Source of the DNA: Chondrus crispus
Taxonomy: Eukaryota; Rhodophyta; Florideophyceae; Gigartinales; Gigartinaceae
Reading direction: 5' to 3'
Assembly: GCF_000350225.1 (NCBI RefSeq)
Contig: NW_005179128.1
Location: 84,153-148,152, forward strand
DNA: 64,000 nucleotides
Every line of letters starts with the position of its first letter. The stretch's first letter is position 1. A program made the position numbers and the translations under genes. This document shows, in pieces, positions 9,040-19,483 of this stretch. The notes under the pieces were generated by a model. The model worked only from the letters and a program-made list of their open reading frames with translations. It ran no database searches and was not told where the DNA came from.

Positions 9040-9544
9040 TAAACACTGAACCTCTCACTATACGTGTATAAGGTCGCGTACCTTGATTAAGTTCGCACGG
9101 AAGAGGGTGACCCTAGGCGTGATTGTGAACAAATCACACGAGTACGACGAAGGCAGTTTCATTCTTGTGTTGTGGGAAACCTCATTGGGGTAGTACCGTA
9201 TCAAGTTTGGACAAGCCGATTTCGGTTGCAGGGACCGTTCGCGGTAGTGACCAAAAGTCCTGGTTCGTCTACAGGCAAAGTGTTGTGCTTACTCGTGGCA
9301 CGTTTGATTTAGTTCACAGTCGAAAGACCCGCACTGGCCGACATACAGGGGTAGCGCCCTAAGGCATTTTTAAGAAGAATACGCTTGTTCCACTCCGCCG
9401 GGAACAAGCACCAAGAACGTTTCCGAGTAATCGCTACAAACTTCCTATACGGGTGGGCTTGCCATTGTGTTGACTATCGGTTAACGGCTTGGGATCCCGG
9501 AACAGAAGACCTTGTATACTCGAAGGGTACATCCATTCGGCGAA
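9040..9544 (+). other. Truncated leader of copia element 2 with small ORF
   Basis: This equals 14889-15393 of element D and, inverted, about 35179-35690 of element C. The primer site and roughly the first 700 nt of the leader seen in C are missing. A 65-codon frame (9165-9362) ends in a basic RKTRTGRHTGVAP tail that is also present in D (15014-15211) and C (35361-35558 minus). Whether this short frame is translated is unknown. It starts at a TTG or GTG-type codon in the reading given, and splicing could supply another start. Confidence 0.6.
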
Positions 9545-12500
9545 ATGGATGACCAAAGCTCTGGATCGGTCAAAATCGAAAAGCTGACCGCATCTAACTT
9601 TTACATCTGGAAGCAGAAAATCCAGCTACTGCTTGCTCTCCGAGATGTCGATCAATACGTTTTTGATGATATCCCGGAGAATGCGACGTCAGATGACCGG
9701 AGAAAATGGATCCGTGGTGACGCAAAAGCAAAGGCAGTCATCGGACTCACGCTTTCTGATGACTACTTGCAACATGTGCGAGGGTGTAGCAGTGCGAAAG
9801 AGACATGGGAAGCAATTCTGAATGTGTTTGAGCGTCATACTTTGCTCAACAAACTTGCCGCCCGTCGCGACTTTTACACTGTATCCATGCTCCCATCCGA
9901 GAAAGTGCTCGTGTTCATCAATCGTGTGAAGCAACTTGCTGCCAGATTGCAGTCAATGAGTGTTGAGATTGACGATAAAGAAATTGCAATGGCTGTGTTG
10001 AATGGCTTGCCTCCACGATTCGATAACTTGATTGTTGCTCTTGACGCACTTGGCAATGAAGATAAAGTGTTTGGACTCGAGTTTGTGAAGAGTCGTCTGC
10101 TGCAAGAAGAGCAACGAGAAAGCATGAAGACCGCTTCTGCTTCATCACCACATGCACCTGCACTTGTCAATCGTATGCCTTTTCGACGCGATATGAAATG
10201 TACGAATTGCAATAGACATGGGCATACTGCAGCGCGTTGCTGGGGCAAGGACGTGAATGGGCGCCGACCTGCACCGCCAGATGGGTTTCGGTCACGCAAC
10301 ACTGGCTTAAAGCCAAGTGCATTCGTTTCTCGAGATGAAAATTCTACTGCTGCCTTTGCGGAGAGTGACTTTACTTGCTTGCTTTCGACTTCCACTCCAG
10401 AAAAGAGGGCTGCAAACGCAAGGTCATGGCTTGTCGATTCCGGTTGCAGCGCTCACATTACGTTTGATCGCTCTTTGTTCGTTACGTATGAACAGATGCA
10501 ATCTGGATCAGTCGAGATGGGCACGAAGGCTAGAGCTAATGTCGCTGGTCGCGTCGAGGTAGAATTCATGTTGAACGTCAACGGTAGTCCCCATCCTTGT
10601 AAATTGTCAAACGTTTTGCATGTCCCTGATTTCGGATATTCGCTACTGTCTGTTAGCCAAATGGTTTCGAAGGGTTTGCAAGTGTCATTTGAAAATGAGA
10701 AATGCCGCGTTACTGCAGGACCAATTGTAGTTGCTACAGCGAGTCAAGTTGGGGATTTGTACATACTTGACGTCATGAATGAAACCTTTTCTGCTCACGT
10801 AGTTACCCTGCAGACGCTACATGAACGCATGGCCCATGTTAATGTACAAGGAATCGCATCAATGATTCACAATAATGTGGTAAGTGGCATCAACGTTCGT
10901 CAAAGCGATGTCATCAGTGCAATGAATCCGAAGTCTGACAACCACTCTCCCATTTGTCCTGCGTGTGTGTTTGGCAAAGCAACGCGATCAGTAATCCCAA
11001 AACAGCGATCATGGTCTCGAGCACAGAACTGTCTTGACTTGGTACATTCTGACGTTTGCGGTCCGCTCGAAGTACAGTCAGTTGGTGGCTCGAGATACTT
11101 CATTACATTTGTAGATGATCACTCGAAATGGGTAGTTGTGTACACGATGCGAAATAAATCTGAGGCGTTTGCAAAATACAAGTTGTATGAAAAGTTGGCT
11201 CAAACCCACACTGGTCGCAAAGTAAAGGTGCTTCGCACTGATCGAGGGGGAGAGTACTTGTCGACGGAATTCAAGTCGCATTTAGATTTAAACGGTACGC
11301 AGCACCAACTCACAACGGCGTACACCCCTGAACAAAACGGTGTTGCTGAACGTTTAAATCGAACTTTGATTGATCTTGTCCGCTCAATGCTTTCTCATAA
11401 ACAGGTCAGTAAGCGATTCTGGGCCGAGGCTCTTGCCACTTCGGTATATGTACGTAATCGAGTTACTTCACGCGCTTTGCCCGTTAATACAACTCCGCAC
11501 CACATCTGGATGAATTCTACTCCAAATGTTGGCCATTTGCGAGTATTTGGGTCAAAGTGTTGGTATACATTACCAAAATTAGAGCTCCGTAAGCTGGACT
11601 TGCGAGCGCGTAAAGCGATGTTTCTTGGGTACTCGCAATGCAGTAAGGCATACAAACTTTGGGACGGAGAGTTGAATAAAATTGTTGTGTCACGGGATGT
11701 CAAGTTTGATGAATCGACATGTGGTATGCATGACATTCCTGCACACGAAGGTGATTCAATCAACTCTGATGTTGACGTTGTACTGCTCGATGGCGACAAT
11801 GAGAATACAGCTGATACCCCAAATACGGATGAGGTCGGTTCTGAAGAGGATGAAGTTTCGGAGGAGGTTCTTGAAGAGGATGGTGCTCATTCTGTAAGTG
11901 AGAATGATGAAGATGAAGATGAAGATGATGTACCAACTGCCGTCGAAAGTCCGAATGTCACTCCTTCAACTCCGACTCCAGCTGTGCGAAGATCGTCTCG
12001 AGTCAGTAGACCTCCCGGATCATGGTGGAGGAGCAACTTTGCAGCTGCTCTTCTTTCACATGCGCATGTCGCTATTGAAGGTCCCAAGACTTTCAACCAG
12101 GCAACCAACGGTCCTAGAGCTGCATTTTGGCAGACCGGCATTGACAAAGAACTTGCCTCGCAGACTAAGAATCGGACTTGGAAACTTGTTCCTCGATCTG
12201 AGGCGTCAAACATCTTGACATCTAGATGGGTTTTCAATGTCAAGCAACTGCCTGATGCAAATGGCAATATAGTTGAAAGTGCAAAAGCCAGACTTGTTGC
12301 TCGTGGATTCCAGCAAGTGCAAGGTCTTGACTATACTGAGACATATGCCCCTGTCATAAAGTTTACCACTATTCGTCTACTTCTTGCCTTAGTTGCTCAT
12401 TACGACCTCGAACTTCATCAGATGGATGTCGTGACGGCGTTTTTGAACGGCGACTTGGATGAAGACATCTACATGGAGCAACCCGAAGGGTGCATTGACA

Positions 12501-13656
12501 AAAGCAAAAGTGACCACGTGTGTAAACTTTTGAAAGCACTTTACGGTCTTAAACAAGCACATCGTCAATGGCATGCCAAAGTGGATGATTTCTTAATTGG
12601 TGAATTGGGATTCAAGACTTCGCGTAGTGATCCTTGTCTCTACATTAAACGCATCGGTAACACTATCATGCTGATTGCACTTTATGTCGGTGACTTGTTA
12701 CTCGCCGGTAGTGATATCGATGCCATCATATCGATGCCATCAAATGGATGAAGGGGGAGCTTAATAAACGGTTTGAGATGAAAGACCTTGGTGAAGCAAA
12801 AGTCTGAAGGGATCGGACCGCCAAGACTTTGAGTCTCACTCAAACTATGTATGCATCAAAAGTGCTTGAGCGTTTTCGAATGTTAACGTGTAACCCCTCT
12901 CTGACTCCAATGGAACAAGGTCACACAACCACGATTTCAACCGAAAACGACTCCGAAACAAATGTACCGTATCGTGAGGCAGTGGGATCCCTGATGTACT
13001 TGATGGTTGGCACTCGTCCAGACTTGGCATATGCGATTGGAAAGCTTTCTCAACATTCTGCCAACCCATGTGAGTCACACTGGGCAGGTGTGAAACGGGT
13101 AATGCGATACGTGCAAGGGACTCGAAACTTAGGAATCGTGTTTGACAATAAATCTAAATCGCCGGAGTTGTTCGGCTTCAGTGATGCTGACTGGGCCGGT
13201 TGTTCAGACTCTCGCAAATCGACCAGCGGATATGTTTTCAAGTTCTGCGGTGGAGCGATCAGTTGGAGTTCCCGGAAACAGACTGTGGTTGCAACTTCGA
13301 CGTGTGAAGCTGAGTACATTGCACTATGTGAAGCGTGTAAGGAGGGGACTTGGTTGCGTCAAGTGGTTGCTGATGTTCTTGGACTTGATTCTGATCCCAC
13401 GATTGTGATGGGGTGTGACAATGCAGGGACTATTTCGTATGCACAGAATGAATCGGTCAACCGTCGTAACAAACATGTTGATGTGAAATACCACTATGTA
13501 CGAGATGCAATTAAGAGAAACGTCATTTCTTTGTCACATTGCCCAACCACTTCCATGCCTGCAGATATGCTGACGAAAGCACTTGGGCGAGTTCTGTTCC
13601 AGAAGTTTGTAGAACTTCTAGGGCTTGCAGTAGCCACTTCTGGTAAAAGCATGTGA
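9545..13656 (+). pseudogene. gag-pol: Copia element 2 Gag-Pol, inactivated
   Basis: The frame from ATG 9545 is open to 12751 and carries capsid, zinc knuckle (CTNCNRHGHTAARC), protease VDSGCSAH, GAG-pre-integrase, integrase and most of the reverse transcriptase. The catalytic YVDD is changed to YVGD (near 12688). A 14-bp tandem duplication (ATATCGATGCCATC) at about 12725 then shifts the frame, and 18 bp present in D are absent near 12807. The RT/RNase H remainder reads in another frame at 12829-13656. These lesions are absent from the near-identical element D, so they arose after the tandem duplication or during it. The element cannot supply its own reverse transcriptase. Confidence 0.9.
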
Positions 13657-13667
13657 TCGAGGGGGAG

Positions 13668-14657
13668 TGTTGTAATTCTACGACCACATGCTGATATGCA
13701 TGACAAACGACGACAGGTATGTTGTAATTCTACGACCACATGCTGATATGCATGACACACGACGACAGGTATGACACGTGTAAATCGAAAACACTCTGCG
13801 TGACGAGGTGAGCAAGTTTCATTTTCAACGTGTACACGTGTGATTTCTGTACACGGTTGCACTCTACAGTACTTCAGGAGCAAGTTTGGTTTTCAACCTG
13901 TACACGTGTGAAATATGTACACGGTTGCGGTGTACAGTACAATCTGAGCATGTTTCATTTTCTCCGCCCGACACGTGTATGACCTGGACACATGTCCTCA
14001 TTACACTGTCAGACGCGTACAGTACGCCTGCAGTCTTACAGACAAAGTGTGGAACCTTGGTGGCGGGTGCCTGGCACGTGCCAAAGGTTTACAGCGTCCA
14101 TGGAGTGCAGCACGGGTACAGCAGGACACAAAGATACCGTTGCGCGAGTTTTCAATTCGTAAGGCAAAATGTGCACTGTTGTAATTGACAGTGGGCAGGA
14201 CCTCACGAGAGATTCAGATTCATAAGGCAACGTGTGCGCTGTAAACAGTCCTTGCAGGATTGATTTGAATTCGTAAGGCAACGTGTGAGCTGTAAACGTG
14301 CCTTACGAATTTGTGCCACGCTGGATTTGGAATAGTAAGGGAATTTGTGCTTTGCTGTGCTTTGTTGTACTGCCTTACTAATTTCTCCGTCATGACAGTG
14401 CTAATTCGTAAGGCGGTTTTCTGTTCTGTTTGTTGGGCCATCGCCAGTTTGGCTGAGTAGCAAGACGGGCACATGTGTTAGAGCCAATACATTTGTAGTA
14501 TGTGTGTCGTGGTGTTTGGTAGTAGAGTTCTAGAAGATTGCAGAAGTGTATAAGTAGTCCCAGAAGTTGGCGACTCAAAGTAAATCGGTACCCAATCCTT
14601 CAACTTCACCTCATCAACCGTCCTTCGAATCCCCTTCGCCCCGCTGACCTACCATTA
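13668..14657 (+). repeat. LTR2 shared by copia elements 2 and D
   Basis: 990 bp, TGTTGTAATTCTACG to GACCTACCATTA. It is the 3' LTR of element 2 and the only LTR before element D. The first 51 bp are tandemly repeated (13668-13718, then 13719 on). U3 contains about seven AATTCGTAAGGC-type motifs in both orientations (14154-14412) and several ACACGTGT motifs. The same LTR recurs at 39233-40223. Confidence 0.9.
14549..14584 (+). promoter_or_regulatory. Core promoter of LTR2: TATAAGTA ... AGTAAA
   Basis: TATAAGTA at 14549 is followed by AGTAAA at 14579, a spacing of 30 nt. In the copy at 39233-40223 the TATA box (40115) is TATAAGTT and the AGTAAA is kept. Confidence 0.6.
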
Positions 14658-15393
14658 CCGATACCCTCGCTCTTGGTGAAAGGCTTGTGCCATTGGAAAT
14701 CTGACTTGAGCGAGGGTCCGACCAAGAATCGTCGAGAGACGAAACACTGATCCTCGGGGAGGATCACAGTGTACTGGTCTAGTCGATCCGCACTCTGCCT
14801 TCGGGAGGTGCGTCGGCGGTGTGGGTAACGCTCTCGGTATTAGCCCTATAGATACGACTTCGGTCCCCTGGGTGAAGAGAATACGTGCCAAACACTGAAC
14901 CTCTCACTATACGTGTATAAGGTCGCGTACCTTGATTAAGTTCGCACGGAAGAGGGTGACCCTAGGCGTGATTGTGAACAAATCACACGAGTACGACGAA
15001 GGCAGTTTCATTCTTGTGTTGTGGGAAACCTCATTGGGGTAGTACCGTATCAAGTTTGGACAAGCCGATTTCGGTTGCAGGGACCGTTCGCGGTAGTGAC
15101 CAAAAGTCCTGGTTCGTCTACAGGCAAAGTGTTGTGCTTACTCGTGGCACGTTTGATTTAGTTCACAGTCGAAAGACCCGCACTGGCCGACATACAGGGG
15201 TAGCGCCCTAAGGCATTTTTAAGAAGAATACGCTTGTTCCACTCCGCCGGGAACAAGCACCAAGAACGTTTCCGAGTAATCGCTACAAACTTCCTATACG
15301 GGTGGGCTTGCCATTGTGTTGACTATCGGTTAACGGCTTGGGATCCCGGAACAGAAGACCTTGTATACTCGAAGGGTACATCCATTCGGCGAA

Positions 15394-16026
15394 ATGGATG
15401 ACCAAAGCTCTGGATCGGTCAAAATCGAAAAGCTGACCGCATCTAACTTTTACATCTGGAAGCAGAAAATCCAGCTACTGCTTGCTCTCCGAGATGTCGA
15501 TCAATACGTTTTTGATGATATCCCGGAGAATGCGACGTCAGATGACCGGAGAAAATGGATCCGTGGTGACGCAAAAGCAAAGGCAGTCATCGGACTCACG
15601 CTTTCTGATGACTACTTGCAACATGTGCGAGGGTGTAGCAGTGCGAAAGAGACATGGGAAGCAATTCTGAATGTGTTTGAGCGTCATACTTTGCTCAACA
15701 AACTTGCCGCCCGTCGCGACTTTTACACTGTATCCATGCTCCCATCCGAGAAAGTGCTCGTGTTCATCAATCGTGTGAAGCAACTTGCTGCCAGATTGCA
15801 GTCAATGAGTGTTGAGATTGACGATAAAGAAATTGCAATGGCTGTGTTGAATGGCTTGCCTCCACGATTCGATAACTTGATTGTTGCTCTTGACGCACTT
15901 GGCAATGAAGATAAAGTGTTTGGACTCGAGTTTGTGAAGAGTCGTCTGCTGCAAGAAGAGCAACGAGAAAGCATGAAGACCGCTTCTGCTTCATCACCAC
16001 ATGCACCTGCACTTGTCAATCGTATG
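15394..16026 (+). pseudogene. gag-pol: Element D gag, 5' part
   Basis: ATG at 15394 starts 211 codons that equal element 2 from 9545 on, ending in LVNRM. Element E then breaks the gene after the TSD GTATG (16022-16026). The frame runs a few codons into the LTR of E and stops near 16059. The continuation is at 29012. Confidence 0.92.
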
Positions 16027-16692
16027 TGTAGTATAACCCCCCCTGGGGCTTTATTTTAGATTAGATCAACTCAGAATCGGATCGGTTACTGTAGGGCTCG
16101 ATGCTCTACAGTACCACCACGTGTACCCCCAAGTACAGGGGGGCACGTGTACACGTGTACGCGCGGAACGAAGAGCGCGCACACACGTGTACTGTCAGCC
16201 CCGATGGCTGACAGTATTACAGTGTCGACCGACCGCTACAGTACGTCGCTACAGTACATCGGTACTGTACTATTATGATAGGTTATTATGTACATTAAAT
16301 ATGGAGCGGACCGGCGGCGGTGGAGGAGGACAAGCAGGGACTTGTCACCCACCGACCGTCAAGGTCCGACTTCCCGCTTATTCTAAGGTAGCGCTCGCTA
16401 GCTACCTTAGAGCGGCACCGAGCGCGGGTTGAGGACGCGCGCGGTACGCCCACGAGCCGGCTCCGCCTCCGCCCGTCGGTACTGGAACGTCACCCAGTAC
16501 CGCGCCGGGGCGTCGAGGCGTCGAACCGCTCGCGCGTACCGGCGTCCTCCCCGTTCCCGCTCTACCACGCTACCCGGGCCCGCTGCCCGGTGCCGTTAGC
16601 TGGTGTCCCGCTTCACCCCCGTCTTCCCGTTCGGACGGGGTCTACGTCGAGCTGTGCATACACCCCTCTCCGGTGGGGGTGTTTATGCTACA
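16027..16692 (+). repeat. 5' LTR of gypsy E
   Basis: 666 bp, TGTAGTATAACC to TTATGCTACA. It holds four perfect inverted repeats with short loops: 16087-16113 (TACTGTAG arms), 16190-16216 (11-bp arms), 16250-16269 (TACAGTAC arms) and 16382-16411 (11-bp arms). It also holds several ACACGTGT copies (16120-16190). The TATA plus AGTAAA pair of the other LTR families is not seen; the likeliest A/T-rich start region is near 16275-16310. Confidence 0.95.
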
Positions 16693-16693
16693 G

Positions 16694-16711
16694 TGGTCTC
16701 CCGACCTAGAA
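16694..16711 (+). other. Primer binding site of gypsy E
   Basis: TGGTCTCCCGACCTAGAA begins one base after the LTR. Its complement ends GGGAGACCA and fits a tRNA 3' end with C61 of the T stem in place. The implied acceptor starts with C1-G72 and has A73, typical of eukaryotic tRNA-Tyr, so tRNA-Tyr is my best guess. Gypsy elements F and G have near-identical sites. Confidence 0.7.
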
Positions 16712-16772
16712 GACCCTGGAGTCCGATCTCCGAGAAGACTTCCGCTTCCCTCCGCGAACCGATCGCGTCGAG

Positions 16773-19343
16773 ATGAGCCAAGAGCTTGAGCCCTCGATCC
16801 GCTCCGAAGCGGCGGATCTGAGTCCGGCCGCTGTGCAGTCCCCATCCGCCCCGTCGGGCGACGGCGACGCAGGTCCTCGTGACCGCGAACCGTCGCTCGG
16901 TTCCTCCGAGGAAAGAGCGGCGGCGATGTTCGAACGCATAGCCGAATACATCGAGGAAGTCCGTACTTCCCTTCGGATCGATGTATCGGACCATGTATAC
17001 ACTCGATGTATGGCCGAACTCCGCTCCCTGCGTGAAGGGAGGTTCGATAGAGTGACGCAGTCCTTAGAGAATCTCCGAGCACTGATCGACGAGTTACACT
17101 CGCGGATCGTGCTCGTCGAAGACTCCCGTTTCGCCTCGCCCGGACTGTCGGGGCAAGGTCGTCCTGAGAGGCCGACCTCGGTGAGACGACCCGAGGACCG
17201 AACCTCTCCGTCCGCAGAGCAATTGGGTGCGTTCGCGCACCTCTCCGCTGAGCTCGACGCCACTCGTCGGCGTGCTCGTGACATGGAACGTACCATGGCC
17301 GAAAGGCTACCCGGTGCCCCCTCGAGAGGGCCCGGTGGTACCGTACCTCCGAGTGCCGCCGCCCCCGAAGGTTGGCGTCCGACTGGTGCCGCTACCAGTC
17401 GCACTGCAGAAGGAAGCCGTCCTCCGATAGACGCGAACTTCGCGTCTGAGACCCAAGCCTTGCCGCCTATCGCCGGAAGTAGGCGGCAAGTGGACCGCGT
17501 ATCGTACGCGGACGAGAAGGACCGTGGAGGAGCCGCCCGCGGATCCGGAGAACCGATGTTCCCCGTCGATCCCCGCTGGGGCGGCTACCCGCCGGCGAGT
17601 TACGCCGAGCATCCAGGTCCGGTAGACGTCCGTACGCTACCGGTTACCTCCTTCGGCACGCTGGGTCCCGCTGAACCCGGGCTCGAGCCGGTACATACGA
17701 TGATCCAAGAGTTCAGCGCCGTTGCTGACTATCGTATGTACCGCTTGGACAACACCTCGAGGCTCGTTACCTCGGGTGACGCGGGACGGATCGCGAAGTA
17801 CGTCCAACGCTGTCGTGGGATCCGTCCCACGATGCGCAGCTTCGACGGTACCGACCCGATCCAGCTGCTGCCGTTCTTGAAGGATATCCGGATCACCTTC
17901 AACGCGCAACACCTGACCGAAGGTGTTGCGGTACGAGTCCTCGCGCACTTCCTCGAGCGCGACGCGGAGCGCCTGTATACGAGTTATACGATGCGTGGCC
18001 TCCGCGCCGGCCAGCTCCACGACGACGTGAGCTGGCCGGGACTCGTGAATCAATTCTTAAAACGCTACCTCACGGACGACGTGTTAGGTGAAGCGTACGA
18101 CGCTGTCGCTACGGCGCGACAGCAATCGCATGAGACGGAAAGCACGTTTGCTGACCGACTCGAGACTGCCGCGTTCCGATGCACGGCAGTCTTCTCCGAA
18201 CAGTCCCTCGCGCACTACTTCGTGCGGGGACTTGCACCGGCAACCCGTGCCGCAGTATCCGAAACTGTGCAAAGGCTGCCAGGCAGTCAGAAGACCGATC
18301 TTCCGACCATCCGCCGTATCGCTACGGCGGAAGGTACAACGTACCGCGCTCGGCGCGGTTTACCTCTGCCGGATTCGAAACCGGCAGGGAAGGCTGGCAG
18401 GACTACGAAGTCTGCCGCGACAAGTTCGCCCGCCTCGACCCTCCATATCGGGGAGGATGAGTGGCAGGCCGACCCTGTCCTCATCACGCAAGGAGCAGGG
18501 CCCGTGGGGGCACGAACCCCCTCACCGATGTCGACCGGAACGACCTCGAGTTACGCGACTGCCTTCGCGGCCACTCCAAGAGTGGCAAGGGGTACGGACC
18601 CCCGGGTCGCGGAGCTCGACATATCGAGCCGAGATACAGGAGGCGAAACGCCTCGCGTGCCCCTCCTCACCGATGAGGAGGCGCGGCACGCGGCGACCTT
18701 CGCCTCAACGGACGGCAGCGCGTACGTGTGCTGGCTATGCCGTACGTACGGGCATGCCATGTACGCGTGCCCGTTCCTGTCGCCGGAACAACGAATGTTC
18801 ACGGCGTACAGGAACTACCGCTACCAGATGGAGACGCGCCCCGGTGCGCGCAATCTCCTCCGGCAAGCGGTGGGCGAGGGCCGTCCTCCGCGTCAAGGTT
18901 TTCCGAACCGAACGGGTGGGGGCGCACGCTTCGCCCCCCGTGGAGGCGGGTACCGTCGTAACGAAGTCGATCGTCGGGACCGACCCGCCTATCGCCAGGC
19001 GGACACAAGGTACCCCCGACAAGGAGAAAGAGGGTACCGAGACCGTTCTCGGTTACCCCAACAGGTACAAAATGCGATAATGTACCTGCAAGACTGGGTA
19101 GAGGATCCGTACCCTCTACCCACGGAGGGTCACGAAGGACAGCCGACTCGCTTCGTCCCCCATATCCTGCGACGACCGGACGCCGCAGGTCAAGGCCCGG
19201 AAGTACCCGAGTACTTCGCCAAGGCCGCCGAGTCGCAGTGGGGGAATCGTCCCGACCCACGCGACCGGCTACCGGAAGAGGACCTGGCCGTCGATAGCCA
19301 GGAGGTTAGCTCCGATAGCACGGGTAGTTCGAAAAAAGGGTAA
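16773..19343 (+). CDS. gag: Gypsy E Gag protein
   Basis: 856 residues from ATG 16773, 80 nt after the LTR. The N-terminal 300 residues are rich in charged residues, Ser and Pro, with a helical, coiled-coil-prone part near residues 50-150. The central part (about 310-530) resembles the Ty3/gypsy capsid. A zinc knuckle, C-X2-C-X4-H-X4-C, lies at residues 653-666 (CWLCRTYGHAMYAC), followed by an Arg/Gly-rich basic tail. It ends with the codons AAA AAA GGG TAA, immediately followed by a strong hairpin; pol lies in the -1 frame. Gag would form the particle and bind element RNA. The decayed fragment at 1-1170 and, more distantly, the Gag of F and G belong to the same superfamily. Confidence 0.92.
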   Translation: MSQELEPSIRSEAADLSPAAVQSPSAPSGDGDAGPRDREPSLGSSEERAAAMFERIAEYIEEVRTSLRIDVSDHVYTRCMAELRSLREGRFDRVTQSLENLRALIDELHSRIVLVEDSRFASPGLSGQGRPERPTSVRRPEDRTSPSAEQLGAFAHLSAELDATRRRARDMERTMAERLPGAPSRGPGGTVPPSAAAPEGWRPTGAATSRTAEGSRPPIDANFASETQALPPIAGSRRQVDRVSYADEKDRGGAARGSGEPMFPVDPRWGGYPPASYAEHPGPVDVRTLPVTSFGTLGPAEPGLEPVHTMIQEFSAVADYRMYRLDNTSRLVTSGDAGRIAKYVQRCRGIRPTMRSFDGTDPIQLLPFLKDIRITFNAQHLTEGVAVRVLAHFLERDAERLYTSYTMRGLRAGQLHDDVSWPGLVNQFLKRYLTDDVLGEAYDAVATARQQSHETESTFADRLETAAFRCTAVFSEQSLAHYFVRGLAPATRAAVSETVQRLPGSQKTDLPTIRRIATAEGTTYRARRGLPLPDSKPAGKAGRTTKSAATSSPASTLHIGEDEWQADPVLITQGAGPVGARTPSPMSTGTTSSYATAFAATPRVARGTDPRVAELDISSRDTGGETPRVPLLTDEEARHAATFASTDGSAYVCWLCRTYGHAMYACPFLSPEQRMFTAYRNYRYQMETRPGARNLLRQAVGEGRPPRQGFPNRTGGGARFAPRGGGYRRNEVDRRDRPAYRQADTRYPRQGERGYRDRSRLPQQVQNAIMYLQDWVEDPYPLPTEGHEGQPTRFVPHILRRPDAAGQGPEVPEYFAKAAESQWGNRPDPRDRLPEEDLAVDSQEVSSDSTGSSKKG

Positions 19344-19380
19344 AGACGGTTACGTACACGCGGTCGCGTGAGCCGTCTTT
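19331..19380 (+). promoter_or_regulatory. Candidate -1 ribosomal frameshift signal, gag to pol
   Basis: In the gag frame the last codons are TCG AAA AAA GGG TAA. Four nt after the A6 run an 8-bp stem, AAAGACGG (19342-19349) with CCGTCTTT (19373-19380), encloses a second stem CACGC/GCGTG (19357-19370). The -1 frame is open without a stop from 19328 to pol ATG 19484 and through pol, adding 51 codons. Run, spacer, hairpin and -1 frame fit programmed frameshifting. The heptamer G AAA AAA is not a perfect X XXY YYZ. Confidence 0.6.
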
Positions 19381-19483
19381 TCCCAACGAACTAGACCCGA
19401 CCCCGCGTGCTCGCCAAGGACACGGGGGGTATTGTCCGATAATACATCCCCCGCTTCCGGAGGCGGGCACGGGAGCTCCTGTA

